From: TMED23 sp913054205
Lineage (GTDB): Bacteria > Pseudomonadota > Alphaproteobacteria > Rhodospirillales > UBA2165
Length of the DNA: 31,026 bases
Direction: 5' to 3'
Assembly (NCBI GenBank): GCA_046582495.1
Contig: JAYGEG010000004.1
Span: 1-31,026 of the forward strand
A program made the position numbers and the translations under genes. Below the pieces are notes generated by a model that saw only the letters and a list, made by a program, of their open reading frames with translations, was not told the DNA's origin and searched no databases. This document shows positions 15,052-23,016 of the stretch, piece after piece; within the stretch, counting starts at the first letter, position 1; each line of letters begins with the position of its first letter.

Positions 15052-15840
15052 GTGATGACACCTGAAAAAGCGCGTAGCGCCGATCCAAAAGATTTTCAAG
15101 ATTTGCCTCAATCGATTGGCGCGATGTCGAAAAACTTTGCCGATGGATTTGAGATTGCACTCCATGATCACGCGCGGGATCAACTGCTTTATGCCAAGAC
15201 CGGCATCATGAGACTGCAAACAGAAAATGACGCCTGGGTCGTGCCATCTGCCCGGGCAATTTACATCCCCGCCGGAACGCCGCACGCGGTCAACATTCAC
15301 GGTGATGTTGATATGCGGACCCTTTATATCAATGCAGACGCCACCGATCAGCGGCCCCATGCTTTGTGCGTTATTGCTGTGTCTAATTTATTGCGAGAAT
15401 TGATTTTGTCGTTAAGCGAAGAGCCGATTGAGTATGACCGAAACAGCCGCGCCGGACGTATTGCCCAACTGATAGAAATTGAAATCCAAGATGCGCGCGA
15501 AATGTCGCTCAATGTTCCTTTGCCCAAGGATGCCAGATTGCAACGTGTTTGTGCGGAACTCCTCGCAAACCCGTCAGACCGACGGACGTTGGAAGGCTGG
15601 TCGGAAGTCAGCGGTGCCTCAACGCGGACGCTGGCCAGATTGTTCGAACGTGATCTTGGCATGAGTTTTAACCAATGGCGCCAGCGCATGCGATTTCACA
15701 ACGCGCTCGAAGCGCTGTCTAATGGCGACGCAATTTCCAAAGTTGCCCACCAACACGGCTATCGAAGTGCCTGTGCGTTCTCGGCAGCTTTCACAAAAGT
15801 GATTGGAACACCGCCTTCAAAAGTTTCTATCAATGGCTAA
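15052..15840 (+). CDS. AraC-family transcriptional regulator
   Basis: 262 residues. The N-terminal half is a cupin-like sensing domain (residues about 25-110: LYAKTGIMRL, VVPSARAIYIPAGTPHAVNIHG). The C-terminal 100 residues carry two helix-turn-helix motifs: LEGWSEVSGASTRTLARLFERDLG and ISKVAHQHGYRSACAFSAAFTKVIGTPPS. The layout is like NimR/YdeO-type regulators of MFS transporters. A GTG at 15052 has AAGG 7 nt upstream; the following ATG at 15055 is an alternative start. The divergent MFS gene (13635-14909) is the natural candidate target. The shared 142-bp gap includes GGCC...GGCC inverted pairs near 14924-14943. Confidence 0.9.
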   Translation: MMTPEKARSADPKDFQDLPQSIGAMSKNFADGFEIALHDHARDQLLYAKTGIMRLQTENDAWVVPSARAIYIPAGTPHAVNIHGDVDMRTLYINADATDQRPHALCVIAVSNLLRELILSLSEEPIEYDRNSRAGRIAQLIEIEIQDAREMSLNVPLPKDARLQRVCAELLANPSDRRTLEGWSEVSGASTRTLARLFERDLGMSFNQWRQRMRFHNALEALSNGDAISKVAHQHGYRSACAFSAAFTKVIGTPPSKVSING

Positions 15841-15863
15841 AAAAGCAGTCGTTGTTGGCTATT

Positions 15864-16271
15864 CTACTGCATCTCGACGCGCGGAATATCTTCCAGATTA
15901 AACGCCCAGGGCTGAGCCGACCGGCACCAAATTTGACCAGTTGGCTTGAACTGATCTTTCTGATTAACCGAGCCGAGACGAATATTCAAAACGCGCTCCC
16001 CAACATTTTCCGTAGAGGTCGCGTAGATATGAGAGCCACATTCCGGACAAAAAGCTTGCACGCGCTTTGCGCCACTTTCAGATATTTTTATGTAGTCCTT
16101 GGGAGAATGATTGAGCAGTTTAAAATCTGTCTCTTGTGATTGCACGACAATCCGGTAGGCCGCAGCAGACAGTTTCTGGCAGTCGGTACAGTGACAAATC
16201 ACAACAAAATCGTCGCGAACATCGGCTTCATATTTCACATGCCCACAATGACATCCGCCGTCAATCTTCAT
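15864..16271 (-). CDS. GFA/CENP-V zinc-binding domain protein
   Basis: 135 residues with the zinc-binding cysteines of the GFA (glutathione-dependent formaldehyde-activating) fold: GGCHCGHVKYE near residues 6-15, ICHCTDCQKLSAAAYR near 25-40, and FCPECGSHIY near the middle. Most proteins of this family have no demonstrated activity, and the link to formaldehyde is weak. It ends 24 bp from the convergent AraC stop and starts 15 bp after the arylsulfotransferase-like gene, with which it is likely cotranscribed. Confidence 0.88.
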   Translation of the reverse strand: MKIDGGCHCGHVKYEADVRDDFVVICHCTDCQKLSAAAYRIVVQSQETDFKLLNHSPKDYIKISESGAKRVQAFCPECGSHIYATSTENVGERVLNIRLGSVNQKDQFKPTGQIWCRSAQPWAFNLEDIPRVEMQ

Positions 16272-16286
16272 TTTGTTTGTCCTCTA

Positions 16287-17354
16287 TTAGCGTAAACTCA
16301 CGCGGCCTTGAATTTCCGGTCCATCTACAGCGTAGCGATAGGCACGGAACACATTGTTGTTTCCAGCCATTGGTCCTGGGTCATTCTGCGACGTGAAATA
16401 GGGCGATACATATTCCCACACCAATTCCTTATCCGGTGTCACTTCAAAAATACGGCCCCACATACCCTCGCAGATCAATGTGTTGCCGCTCCAGAGACGT
16501 TGCGCGCCTGAAATAAACGGGCTGTGGAAAGTATAGCGCGGTTTGCCCTGATAGTCCCAAACGGTTTCTTTGGTTTTGGGGTCAAACTCCAGAACGCGGG
16601 AGCCCGCACCAGGACCCGGGTTTTGGTTAATAAACACCATGTAATTGCCATTTTCCAGAATCTGGAAATCATGCTGGTGGCCAAGCTCGGTACCCTGCCA
16701 CTCGAATTTAAACTTGCCGGTTTTTTTGTCGATCACGGCGATTAAATTGTTGTGCCGCCAGCTGACCATTATGTCGCCGTCCGGCGTTGACATGATCGAA
16801 TTGGGATGCGACCACTCAACGCGGCCCGCCATCGGCGCATTGGGATATTTTTCAATCTCTACATTTTCGTGGAAGTGCCATTCCCAAACGGTTTCGCCGT
16901 TGGGGTTAACTTCCCGCACATAGTCACCCCAAATGCCCTCTGGAGCAGTGCGGCCAAAATCGCCGCCTTGCACGCGGGCAGCATGTTCTTCGGGCAACAA
17001 TTCCCAACCAAGATAAATCGTATTGCCGTTATCACAGCGGTGAAAATCATGGTGTTGATAATCGTCATGGTACTCCCAGACGATATTGCCGTCCCAATCC
17101 AGCTCTTGGATTTTACCGCCCTTGGCATTGAGGCCCGGCGGTCCAACAGGTGTTTCAACCGCGACCAATAAATTCCCGTTTGGCAGCAGATAGGCATAGT
17201 TGCCGGGCTTTGATTCCAAATTCCATTGATGCAGGATTTCTCCCTGCATGCCAATCAAATAGGTTACTTTGTGACGCAACGGCGAAAACAAGGTAACACC
17301 CGGCGTTGCTCGCGCACGGTCGTGTTCAGTTACGCCAAATTTGGAAAATCTCAT
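16287..17354 (-). CDS. Arylsulfotransferase-like beta-propeller protein
   Basis: 355 residues of repeated propeller blades with the W-xx-G/N motifs typical of the arylsulfotransferase (ASST-like) family: GEILHQWNLESKPGNYAYLLPNGNLLVA, GKIQELDWDGNIVWEY, HHDFHRCDNGNTIYLGW, GETVWEWHFHENVE, HQHDFQILENGNYMVF and TPDKELVWEYVSPYF. Classical enzymes transfer sulfate from phenolic esters. Several histidines (HHDFH, HQHDF) lie where the family's active site would be. No signal peptide is present, although bacterial ASSTs are usually periplasmic, so this one may be cytoplasmic or do another job. The GFA gene follows after 15 bp. Confidence 0.8.
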   Translation of the reverse strand: MRFSKFGVTEHDRARATPGVTLFSPLRHKVTYLIGMQGEILHQWNLESKPGNYAYLLPNGNLLVAVETPVGPPGLNAKGGKIQELDWDGNIVWEYHDDYQHHDFHRCDNGNTIYLGWELLPEEHAARVQGGDFGRTAPEGIWGDYVREVNPNGETVWEWHFHENVEIEKYPNAPMAGRVEWSHPNSIMSTPDGDIMVSWRHNNLIAVIDKKTGKFKFEWQGTELGHQHDFQILENGNYMVFINQNPGPGAGSRVLEFDPKTKETVWDYQGKPRYTFHSPFISGAQRLWSGNTLICEGMWGRIFEVTPDKELVWEYVSPYFTSQNDPGPMAGNNNVFRAYRYAVDGPEIQGRVSLR

Positions 17355-17501
17355 TGATTTACCCCCCTATTCGATAGAATTGATTTTTGACAGTTAATCG
17401 GGGGGACCTAATACGGTCAAGCTCACCCGAGGCACCCTTTTGGCATAGGCTATACCAACGCCAACGGCGAACCTCAGCCTAAAAAGCAGAAATTTTGCGA
17501 A

Positions 17502-17714
17502 TTATTCTGGCAGATCCATTTCAAGGATTGCCATATTGAAATCGTAGGAAACTTCCCCTTCATCTTCATCGCGATATATTGTGCCGATAAACTCTTCGGT
17601 GAGGTAAACTTCTACGGAGTCCTCGGATTTAACCCGATCAACGATTCGAAAATGCTCATTGCCAAATTTGTCGCGCAAGTATTTTTGAAGCTTTTGCAAC
17701 TCTACTTCAGTCAC
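17502..17714 (-). CDS. DUF3126 family protein
   Basis: A 70-residue acidic protein matching DUF3126, a small family almost restricted to alphaproteobacteria: LQKLQKYLRDKFGNEHFRIV, then DSVEVYLTEEFIGTIYRDEDEGEVSYDFNMAIL. The start is a GTG with AGGAG about 7 nt upstream. Function is unknown. It lies 159 bp downstream of the GST gene on the same strand. Confidence 0.88.
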   Translation of the reverse strand: MTEVELQKLQKYLRDKFGNEHFRIVDRVKSEDSVEVYLTEEFIGTIYRDEDEGEVSYDFNMAILEMDLPE

Positions 17715-17873
17715 GGTGTTCTCCTGATGTCATTGTCCCATTGGATTGGGAAAGTTAGGTTTAACAGGTCAAAAGCAGCCTGTCGAATAATTGAACCAAT
17801 TTTGCAAGAAAGAAGGCGCATCAGCCAAACTCTCGCCCGGCCAATGCGCCTAAAATTTTGTTTCGGATCGACT

Positions 17874-18566
17874 TTATTCTGCCGCAGCAGCCTGTTCGTC
17901 CAAAATTTGAGCCGCCAGCGTTTCCCGGCGATGAAGATTTTCGTTAAATACCTCGCCAAAATCTTCTGGTACAGAATCTATCACTGCCTGATTAGACAGC
18001 AGCGCTTCCGACCATGCTTTGAGCTTTGGAAAACCCTCTAACACGCCCGTAGGATTAATGCCTTCAACAATATTAAAACGCATCAAAAATGGCGCATAAG
18101 CTGCATCGACCAGACATAATTGATCGCCATTGAAGTAGGGGCCGTCGTTTTCGCGGCGCTCCAATGAATCCTCAATTTTCTGCAAAGTTGCCGGCAAGTC
18201 TTCCAATGCTTTTGCATGATCTTCCTTGGTCTTGGCATAACTTACTTTGCCAAGCGCGCCAGACCAGCTGGAAGCAAAGTCGGTCCAAGCGCGGTTACGC
18301 GCCCGTTTGATCGGATCTTCCGGGTGCAATCGCGGTGGCACCATCTCATCTAAAAATTCTGCAATGGCGTTTGATTCAAACAACACATCGTCATCTACTT
18401 TCAGAACCGGAACCTTGCCATGTGGCGAGATTTCCAAGAACCAATCTTGTTTAGTGTCTTTGGTAATATACGTAACTTCAAAATCGACTTTTTTCGCACG
18501 CATAACAATCACGGCGCGCTGAACCCATGGTCAAGTTTTGAAGCTGACTAAATGATATTTTGTCAT
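17874..18566 (-). CDS. Glutathione S-transferase with in-frame TGA at the active-site cysteine, probable selenoprotein
   Basis: Read from the ATG at 18566, which has AAGGGG about 8 nt upstream, the protein is 230 residues with one internal TGA at 18531-18533. The N-terminus reads MTKYHLVSFKT, then TGA, then PWVQRAVIVMRAKK. In homologues the residue between SFKx and PxVQR is the catalytic Cys (SFKLCPFVQR), so the TGA replaces exactly that codon. The thioredoxin-like domain continues with WFLEISPHGKVPVLKVDDD and ESNAIAEFLDE, and an all-helical GST C-terminal domain follows from about residue 90. Downstream of TGA all 218 codons are open and well conserved. The simplest explanation is selenocysteine insertion. 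A GTG at 18512 without an RBS would give a protein lacking the active site. A recent nonsense mutation is the main alternative. Confidence 0.8.
18496..18533 (-). promoter_or_regulatory. Candidate bacterial SECIS hairpin downstream of TGA
   Basis: On the minus strand the TGA (18533-18531) is followed by 11 nt, then GCGCGC (18519-18514), a 12-nt loop CGTGATTGTTAT (18513-18502), and GCGTGC (18501-18496). The six pairs are five Watson-Crick plus one G-U. The loop starts 17 nt after the TGA and has G as its second base, as described for bacterial SECIS elements recognised by SelB. Confidence 0.55.
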
Positions 18567-18708
18567 TTTTTAACCCCTTATTTGAGACGGCGGATGGTGC
18601 CATAATCGCCCCAATATATCAATCTCTGTAAAACGGCTGTTTATTCACCTCACTAAAAATTGTATAACGCCTTGGAATCTCGATAAGAATCAGGGTAAAA
18701 CTAGCTTT

Positions 18709-20856
18709 ATGAAGCAAGTTATTCAAAGTGCGCGCTCAGGTGACCTTGAAGTCAAAGATGTGCCAGCGCCATCTGCAGGCAAAGGTGAAATTCTCGTCCA
18801 AAGTCGGGCCTCGCTGATTTCGGCGGGAACCGAGCGCATGGTCGTGGAATTTGCCAAAAAAAGTCTCGCCGGAAAAGCCCAGGCACGCCCTGATTTGGTC
18901 AAAAAAGTTCTAACCAAGGCCAAGACAGACGGCATTAAGGCAACCATCAAAGCGGTGTTGTCGAGGCTCGATGAACCTTTGCCGCTCGGCTACTCTGCAG
19001 CCGGAACGGTCCTTGAAGTTGGACCCGGCCTGGAGGGTAGTTTCCGAGCCGGCGAGCGCGTCGCGATTGCCGGCGCGGGTATCGCCAATCACGCAGAAAT
19101 AAACGCCGTACCTGAAAATCTCGCCGCCCCTATTCCAGAAGGTGTCAGCGATGAACAGGCTGCCTTCGGAACCATCGGCGCGATCGCCCTTCACGCCGTT
19201 CGCAATCTCGATGCCAAAATGGGCGAAGTGGTTGCGGTTTTGGGAGCTGGTCTCGTTGGCCAGATGGCGTCGCAGTTTTTAACGCTTTCCGGCGTGCGCG
19301 CAATTGTCCTCGATTATGATCAGGCCCGCCTTGATTTGGCGGAAAAGCTGGGCGCGGAAAAAACCTTTAATCTTGAAGGTTCCGGGATTGAAGACGCTGT
19401 TTTGGCCCTCACGGGCGGCATTGGCTGCGATGGAATTTTAATCGCTGCGGCGACAGAGTCGAGCGAGCCGTTCGCCACCGCCGCTGCGATCGCCCGCGAT
19501 CGCGCCCGGGTTTGCATGGTCGGCCTCAGCGGTACCGAATTCCCCTACGCCGCTTTTATGAAAAAAGAACTATCGATTGTTGTGTCGCGATCATACGGCC
19601 CCGGTCGCTACGATGAAGATTATGAAGGCCGCGGTTTTAAATACCCGGTCGGCTTTGTACGCTGGACGGAAACCGAAAACCTCGGTGAAGCCTTGCGGCT
19701 GATGTCACCCACGGCGGCGCATAACCTGGACGTTACGTCTTTGATCAGCCACCGCTTTGATATTGGTTCCGCCGAAGATGCTTTCAAAATGGTGCTCGAA
19801 AAATCAGAGCCACATATGGGCGTTGTGCTCACCTATCCGGAAGCTGTCTCAGCTGCGCCGGCAAAATTTATCCCGCCAAAAATAAAATCAGCTGATTGTG
19901 TTTTGGGCGTTATCGGTGCCGGTAATTTTGCCCGGGCGGTTTTGCTGCCGGAACTCAAAAAACTCTCCGGCGTCACGCTGCATACCATCGCAACCAAGCG
20001 CGGCGCATCTGCCGATCATAGCCAAGAGAGATTTGGCTTTTATCATGCAACCACGGATGAAGCCGCTGTTCTGGACAATGCAGACATCAATGCTGTGCTG
20101 ATTGCAACCCGTCATGATAGCCATGCGGCGTTGACCGCGGCGGCTTTAAAAGCTGGCAAATCTGTACTCGTTGAGAAACCCCTGGGGCTCACCACTGAAG
20201 AAATAACGCGCGTCCAGGAAGCGCGGGCAAGCTCCGATGGTTTTTTTCAAATTGGCTTTAACCGCCGCTTCGCGCCGCTGGCTCAGCAAGCCCAGGCCGC
20301 GCTCGCTAAATTTGAGGGGCCGCGCTTTATGGTGCTACGCATCAATGCCGGCAATGTGCCGGGCGATAGCTGGCTCCACAACAGAGAAGAAGGCGGTGGG
20401 CGGATCATCGGCGAGATGTGTCACTTCATCGATCTCGCCCGTTATTTTTCCGGCAGCCAGATTGTTTCAGTGCAAGCGGATGCAGCGCGCAATCAAGAAG
20501 GCGCTGCGGACGATGTGACGGCGACGCTGCGTTTTCAAAATGGCAGTCTCGCAACGATTGCCTATACCAGTTTGGGTGATACGGCGTTTCCGAAAGAGCG
20601 ATTTGAAATTTTTACCGGCGGGTCCGTGCTAAACCTCGATAATTTTCGAAGCCTGAGCATTACAACGAATGGCACAACGACAAATAAAACAGCGGGCGGC
20701 CAGGATAAAGGTTTTGTTGCTGCGCTAACCGCTTTTACTGACGCGGTTGCCTCAGGCGGCCCAGCACCCCTTGATGAAACCGAGTTGATCGAGAGCAGTC
20801 TCGCCACACTCGCCGTATTGGACTCGCTGCAATCTGGACAGAGAATAGATTTATGA
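18709..20856 (+). CDS. Bi-domain oxidoreductase: zinc-type alcohol dehydrogenase fused to Gfo/Idh/MocA domain
   Basis: 715 residues with two dehydrogenase parts. Residues 1-385 are a medium-chain dehydrogenase (SAGTERMVVEFAKKSL, PLGYSAAGTVLEVG, nucleotide-binding VAVLGAGLVGQMASQ). The catalytic-zinc cysteine and histidine are not apparent in the usual places. Residues about 398-715 are a Gfo/Idh/MocA-type domain (VLGVIGAGNFARAVLLPEL, IATRHDSHAALTAAALKAGKSVLVEKPLG, with the conserved EKP lysine). Such fusions are usually found with surface polysaccharide genes and probably modify sugars. It ends 13 bp before hldE, so it is in the same operon, which supports a role in LPS or capsule sugar metabolism. 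Confidence 0.85.
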   Translation: MKQVIQSARSGDLEVKDVPAPSAGKGEILVQSRASLISAGTERMVVEFAKKSLAGKAQARPDLVKKVLTKAKTDGIKATIKAVLSRLDEPLPLGYSAAGTVLEVGPGLEGSFRAGERVAIAGAGIANHAEINAVPENLAAPIPEGVSDEQAAFGTIGAIALHAVRNLDAKMGEVVAVLGAGLVGQMASQFLTLSGVRAIVLDYDQARLDLAEKLGAEKTFNLEGSGIEDAVLALTGGIGCDGILIAAATESSEPFATAAAIARDRARVCMVGLSGTEFPYAAFMKKELSIVVSRSYGPGRYDEDYEGRGFKYPVGFVRWTETENLGEALRLMSPTAAHNLDVTSLISHRFDIGSAEDAFKMVLEKSEPHMGVVLTYPEAVSAAPAKFIPPKIKSADCVLGVIGAGNFARAVLLPELKKLSGVTLHTIATKRGASADHSQERFGFYHATTDEAAVLDNADINAVLIATRHDSHAALTAAALKAGKSVLVEKPLGLTTEEITRVQEARASSDGFFQIGFNRRFAPLAQQAQAALAKFEGPRFMVLRINAGNVPGDSWLHNREEGGGRIIGEMCHFIDLARYFSGSQIVSVQADAARNQEGAADDVTATLRFQNGSLATIAYTSLGDTAFPKERFEIFTGGSVLNLDNFRSLSITTNGTTTNKTAGGQDKGFVAALTAFTDAVASGGPAPLDETELIESSLATLAVLDSLQSGQRIDL

Positions 20857-20869
20857 GACAGTTAATAGG

Positions 20870-22330
20870 ATGAGTGACCAGCTGAATTTGACCGCTGCCG
20901 TAGACGCGGTTGAGGATGCCAAAGTGTTGTGCATTGGCGATGTCATGCTTGACCGTTTTGTTTACGGCGATGTTGATCGCATCTCGCCCGAAGCCCCGAT
21001 CCCGGTATTCAGTATTAATTCTGAAAATCTGATGCTGGGCGGTGCCGGTAACGTTGCCCGCAATCTATCAGGGCTTGGCGCAACAACCCACTTTATCGCT
21101 GTTATCGGCAATGATGGTGCCGGCAAAGACATCACCAAACTGATCGGCGAAATACCAAACACCGAAGCCAATCTGATTACCGACCAAGGTCGACGCACCT
21201 CGATAAAAACCCGCTACATTGCCGGCGGCCAGCAGATGCTGCGCGCCGATGATGAGAGCGTCGAAGCAATTGAAGGTGCCTCCAAGGAACGCGTTCTAAC
21301 GCTGGCAAAATCTGCTTTAAAAGATTGCTCGGCGATGGTGCTGGCGGATTATGCCAAGGGCGTTCTCACGCCTGAAATTATTGCCGAGCTTATCGCTCTC
21401 GCCAAGGCGGCCAAAGTACCTGTTATTATCGACCCGCAAGGTATTGATTACGCCCGGTACGGCGGCGCAACGCTTATCACGCCAAACCGCAAAGAACTGT
21501 CGGACGCCACGGGCATGACGGCAAATGATGACGATGAAATTATTGCCGCCGCCCGCAAGCTCATCACAGAGCAAAAAATAAATTCTGTACTGGCGACCCG
21601 CAGCCGAGATGGCATGAGCCTCATTGATGCGAAATCCGCCACGCATTTTGCCGCCGAAGCACGAGAGGTCTTTGATGTTTCAGGTGCCGGTGACACTGTT
21701 GCCGCCACTATGGCCGCCAGCCTGGCGGCCGGGATTGATATCAACGACGCTGTGCAGCTGGCAAATATTGCAGCTGGCATTGTCGTTGCCAAAGTTGGCA
21801 CAGCCGTTGCCTATTCGAGCGATATCATCGAGGCGCTTCACCACCAGGAATATTCCAGCGGCGAAGCAAAAGTTCTGTCTCTTCAATCTGCCCTTGATCG
21901 TTCGGAGGTGTGGCGATCCAAGGGACATAAGATCGGCTTTACCAATGGCTGTTTTGATTTGCTGCACCCCGGCCATATCTCGACCATCGCCAAAGCCAAA
22001 GCAGCTTGCGACAAACTGATCATCGGTCTTAACAGTGACGAGAGCGTCAGACGGCTTAAGGGTGAAGACCGGCCCGTACAATCAGAGGCTGCCCGCGCGC
22101 AGGTGCTGGCCTCATTGGAAAATGTCGATGCTGTGGTGATTTTCTCAGATGATACGCCGGCTGTCGTTTTGGAAGCCATCAAACCGGAAGTTTTTGTCAA
22201 AGGCGCGGATTACACCATCGACGAAATTCCGGAAGCCACGATTGTTCAAGCTTACGGCGGCGAGATTGTCCTCGCCGAGCTTGAAGAAGGCCATAGCACG
22301 ACGGCGACAATTGCGAAGCTGAGCAAGTAA
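20870..22330 (+). CDS. hldE: Bifunctional D-glycero-beta-D-manno-heptose-7-phosphate kinase / heptose 1-phosphate adenylyltransferase
   Basis: Two steps of ADP-heptose synthesis for the LPS inner core. Residues 1 to about 320 are a PfkB/ribokinase-type kinase (GDVMLDRFVYGDVDRISPEAP, GGAGNVARNLSGLGA, DPQGIDYARYGGA, and the anion-hole motif DVSGAGDTVAATMA). Residues about 345-486 are a nucleotidyltransferase with TNGCFDLLHPGH near residue 358, RLKGEDRPVQ, and VKGADYTIDEIPEA. The 486-residue length is that of the fused enzyme. It follows the bi-domain oxidoreductase by 13 bp and is convergent with the FMN reductase. Confidence 0.96.
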   Translation: MSDQLNLTAAVDAVEDAKVLCIGDVMLDRFVYGDVDRISPEAPIPVFSINSENLMLGGAGNVARNLSGLGATTHFIAVIGNDGAGKDITKLIGEIPNTEANLITDQGRRTSIKTRYIAGGQQMLRADDESVEAIEGASKERVLTLAKSALKDCSAMVLADYAKGVLTPEIIAELIALAKAAKVPVIIDPQGIDYARYGGATLITPNRKELSDATGMTANDDDEIIAAARKLITEQKINSVLATRSRDGMSLIDAKSATHFAAEAREVFDVSGAGDTVAATMAASLAAGIDINDAVQLANIAAGIVVAKVGTAVAYSSDIIEALHHQEYSSGEAKVLSLQSALDRSEVWRSKGHKIGFTNGCFDLLHPGHISTIAKAKAACDKLIIGLNSDESVRRLKGEDRPVQSEAARAQVLASLENVDAVVIFSDDTPAVVLEAIKPEVFVKGADYTIDEIPEATIVQAYGGEIVLAELEEGHSTTATIAKLSK

Positions 22331-22391
22331 TTTTATTTTTGTTGCTGCGCATGTGGCAATCACATTCTCTAACCGGATTTTTTTCAAAACT

Positions 22392-22414
22392 TGTTAGAAT
22401 GTCTAGGTCTAACA
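22392..22414. terminator. Inverted repeat between convergent genes
   Basis: TGTTAGA (22392-22398) pairs with TCTAACA (22408-22414), with a 9-nt loop. It lies midway between the hldE and FMN-reductase stop codons and could act in both directions. No strong U-tract follows. Confidence 0.3.
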
Positions 22415-22440
22415 GATACTGGACGAATTGAATGGTTTGA

Positions 22441-22977
22441 CTAAATTACTTTATTTAGGCTTCCAATAATTTTCTTCAGTTGGTCTTCAAGATCGGTATC
22501 CGTAAAATCACCAGATTCACTATCAAAAACTTCAGAAAAACCTCCGATACTCATTGAGCCAACAACCTCTCCGCCCCACCATGGCATCAATTTAAGCAAG
22601 TTGTCCAAATTGGTTTTGCCTCCTCCTTGACCAGGTGAGGCGCTCATCAACAACATTGGCTTGTCTTGAAATACTTTGCCGCCCATACGCGAAAGCCAAT
22701 CGACCAAGTTCTTGAAAATTGTCGGGATCGACCCATTGTGTTCAGGTGATGAAATTATAAAACCGTCATGATCTGTGAATAGTTTCTTCAAGCGTTCGGC
22801 ATTTTCGGGAATGCCGTCGGCTTCCTCAATATCGACGCTGAATACCAGCAGCGGAAAATCCCTTACGCCAATTACAGTCACTTCGATATTGCTGAACCGC
22901 CGAACCACGGCATTTACCAATTGCTGATTAATCGATTTTGAACTGCTACTTCCTGAGAAAGCGAGAATTTTAGACAT
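22441..22977 (-). CDS. NADPH-dependent FMN reductase-like flavoprotein
   Basis: 178 residues of the flavodoxin-like NADPH-FMN reductase family. The phosphate-binding loop is FSGSSSSKSINQQL at residues 6-19, and SPEHNGSIPTIFKNLVDWLSR is the conserved segment after the third strand; MSASPGQGGG follows. Related proteins (ArsH, ChrR, azoreductase-like) reduce quinones, azo dyes or metals using FMN. The natural substrate is unknown. The RBS (AAGGAA) is well placed upstream. It lies 39 bp downstream of the PBP1A gene on the same strand but looks functionally unrelated. Confidence 0.88.
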   Translation of the reverse strand: MSKILAFSGSSSSKSINQQLVNAVVRRFSNIEVTVIGVRDFPLLVFSVDIEEADGIPENAERLKKLFTDHDGFIISSPEHNGSIPTIFKNLVDWLSRMGGKVFQDKPMLLMSASPGQGGGKTNLDNLLKLMPWWGGEVVGSMSIGGFSEVFDSESGDFTDTDLEDQLKKIIGSLNKVI

Positions 22978-23016
22978 CTTTCTATTTCCTTTTAGGCTAA
23001 ATCACATCCATCAAAA

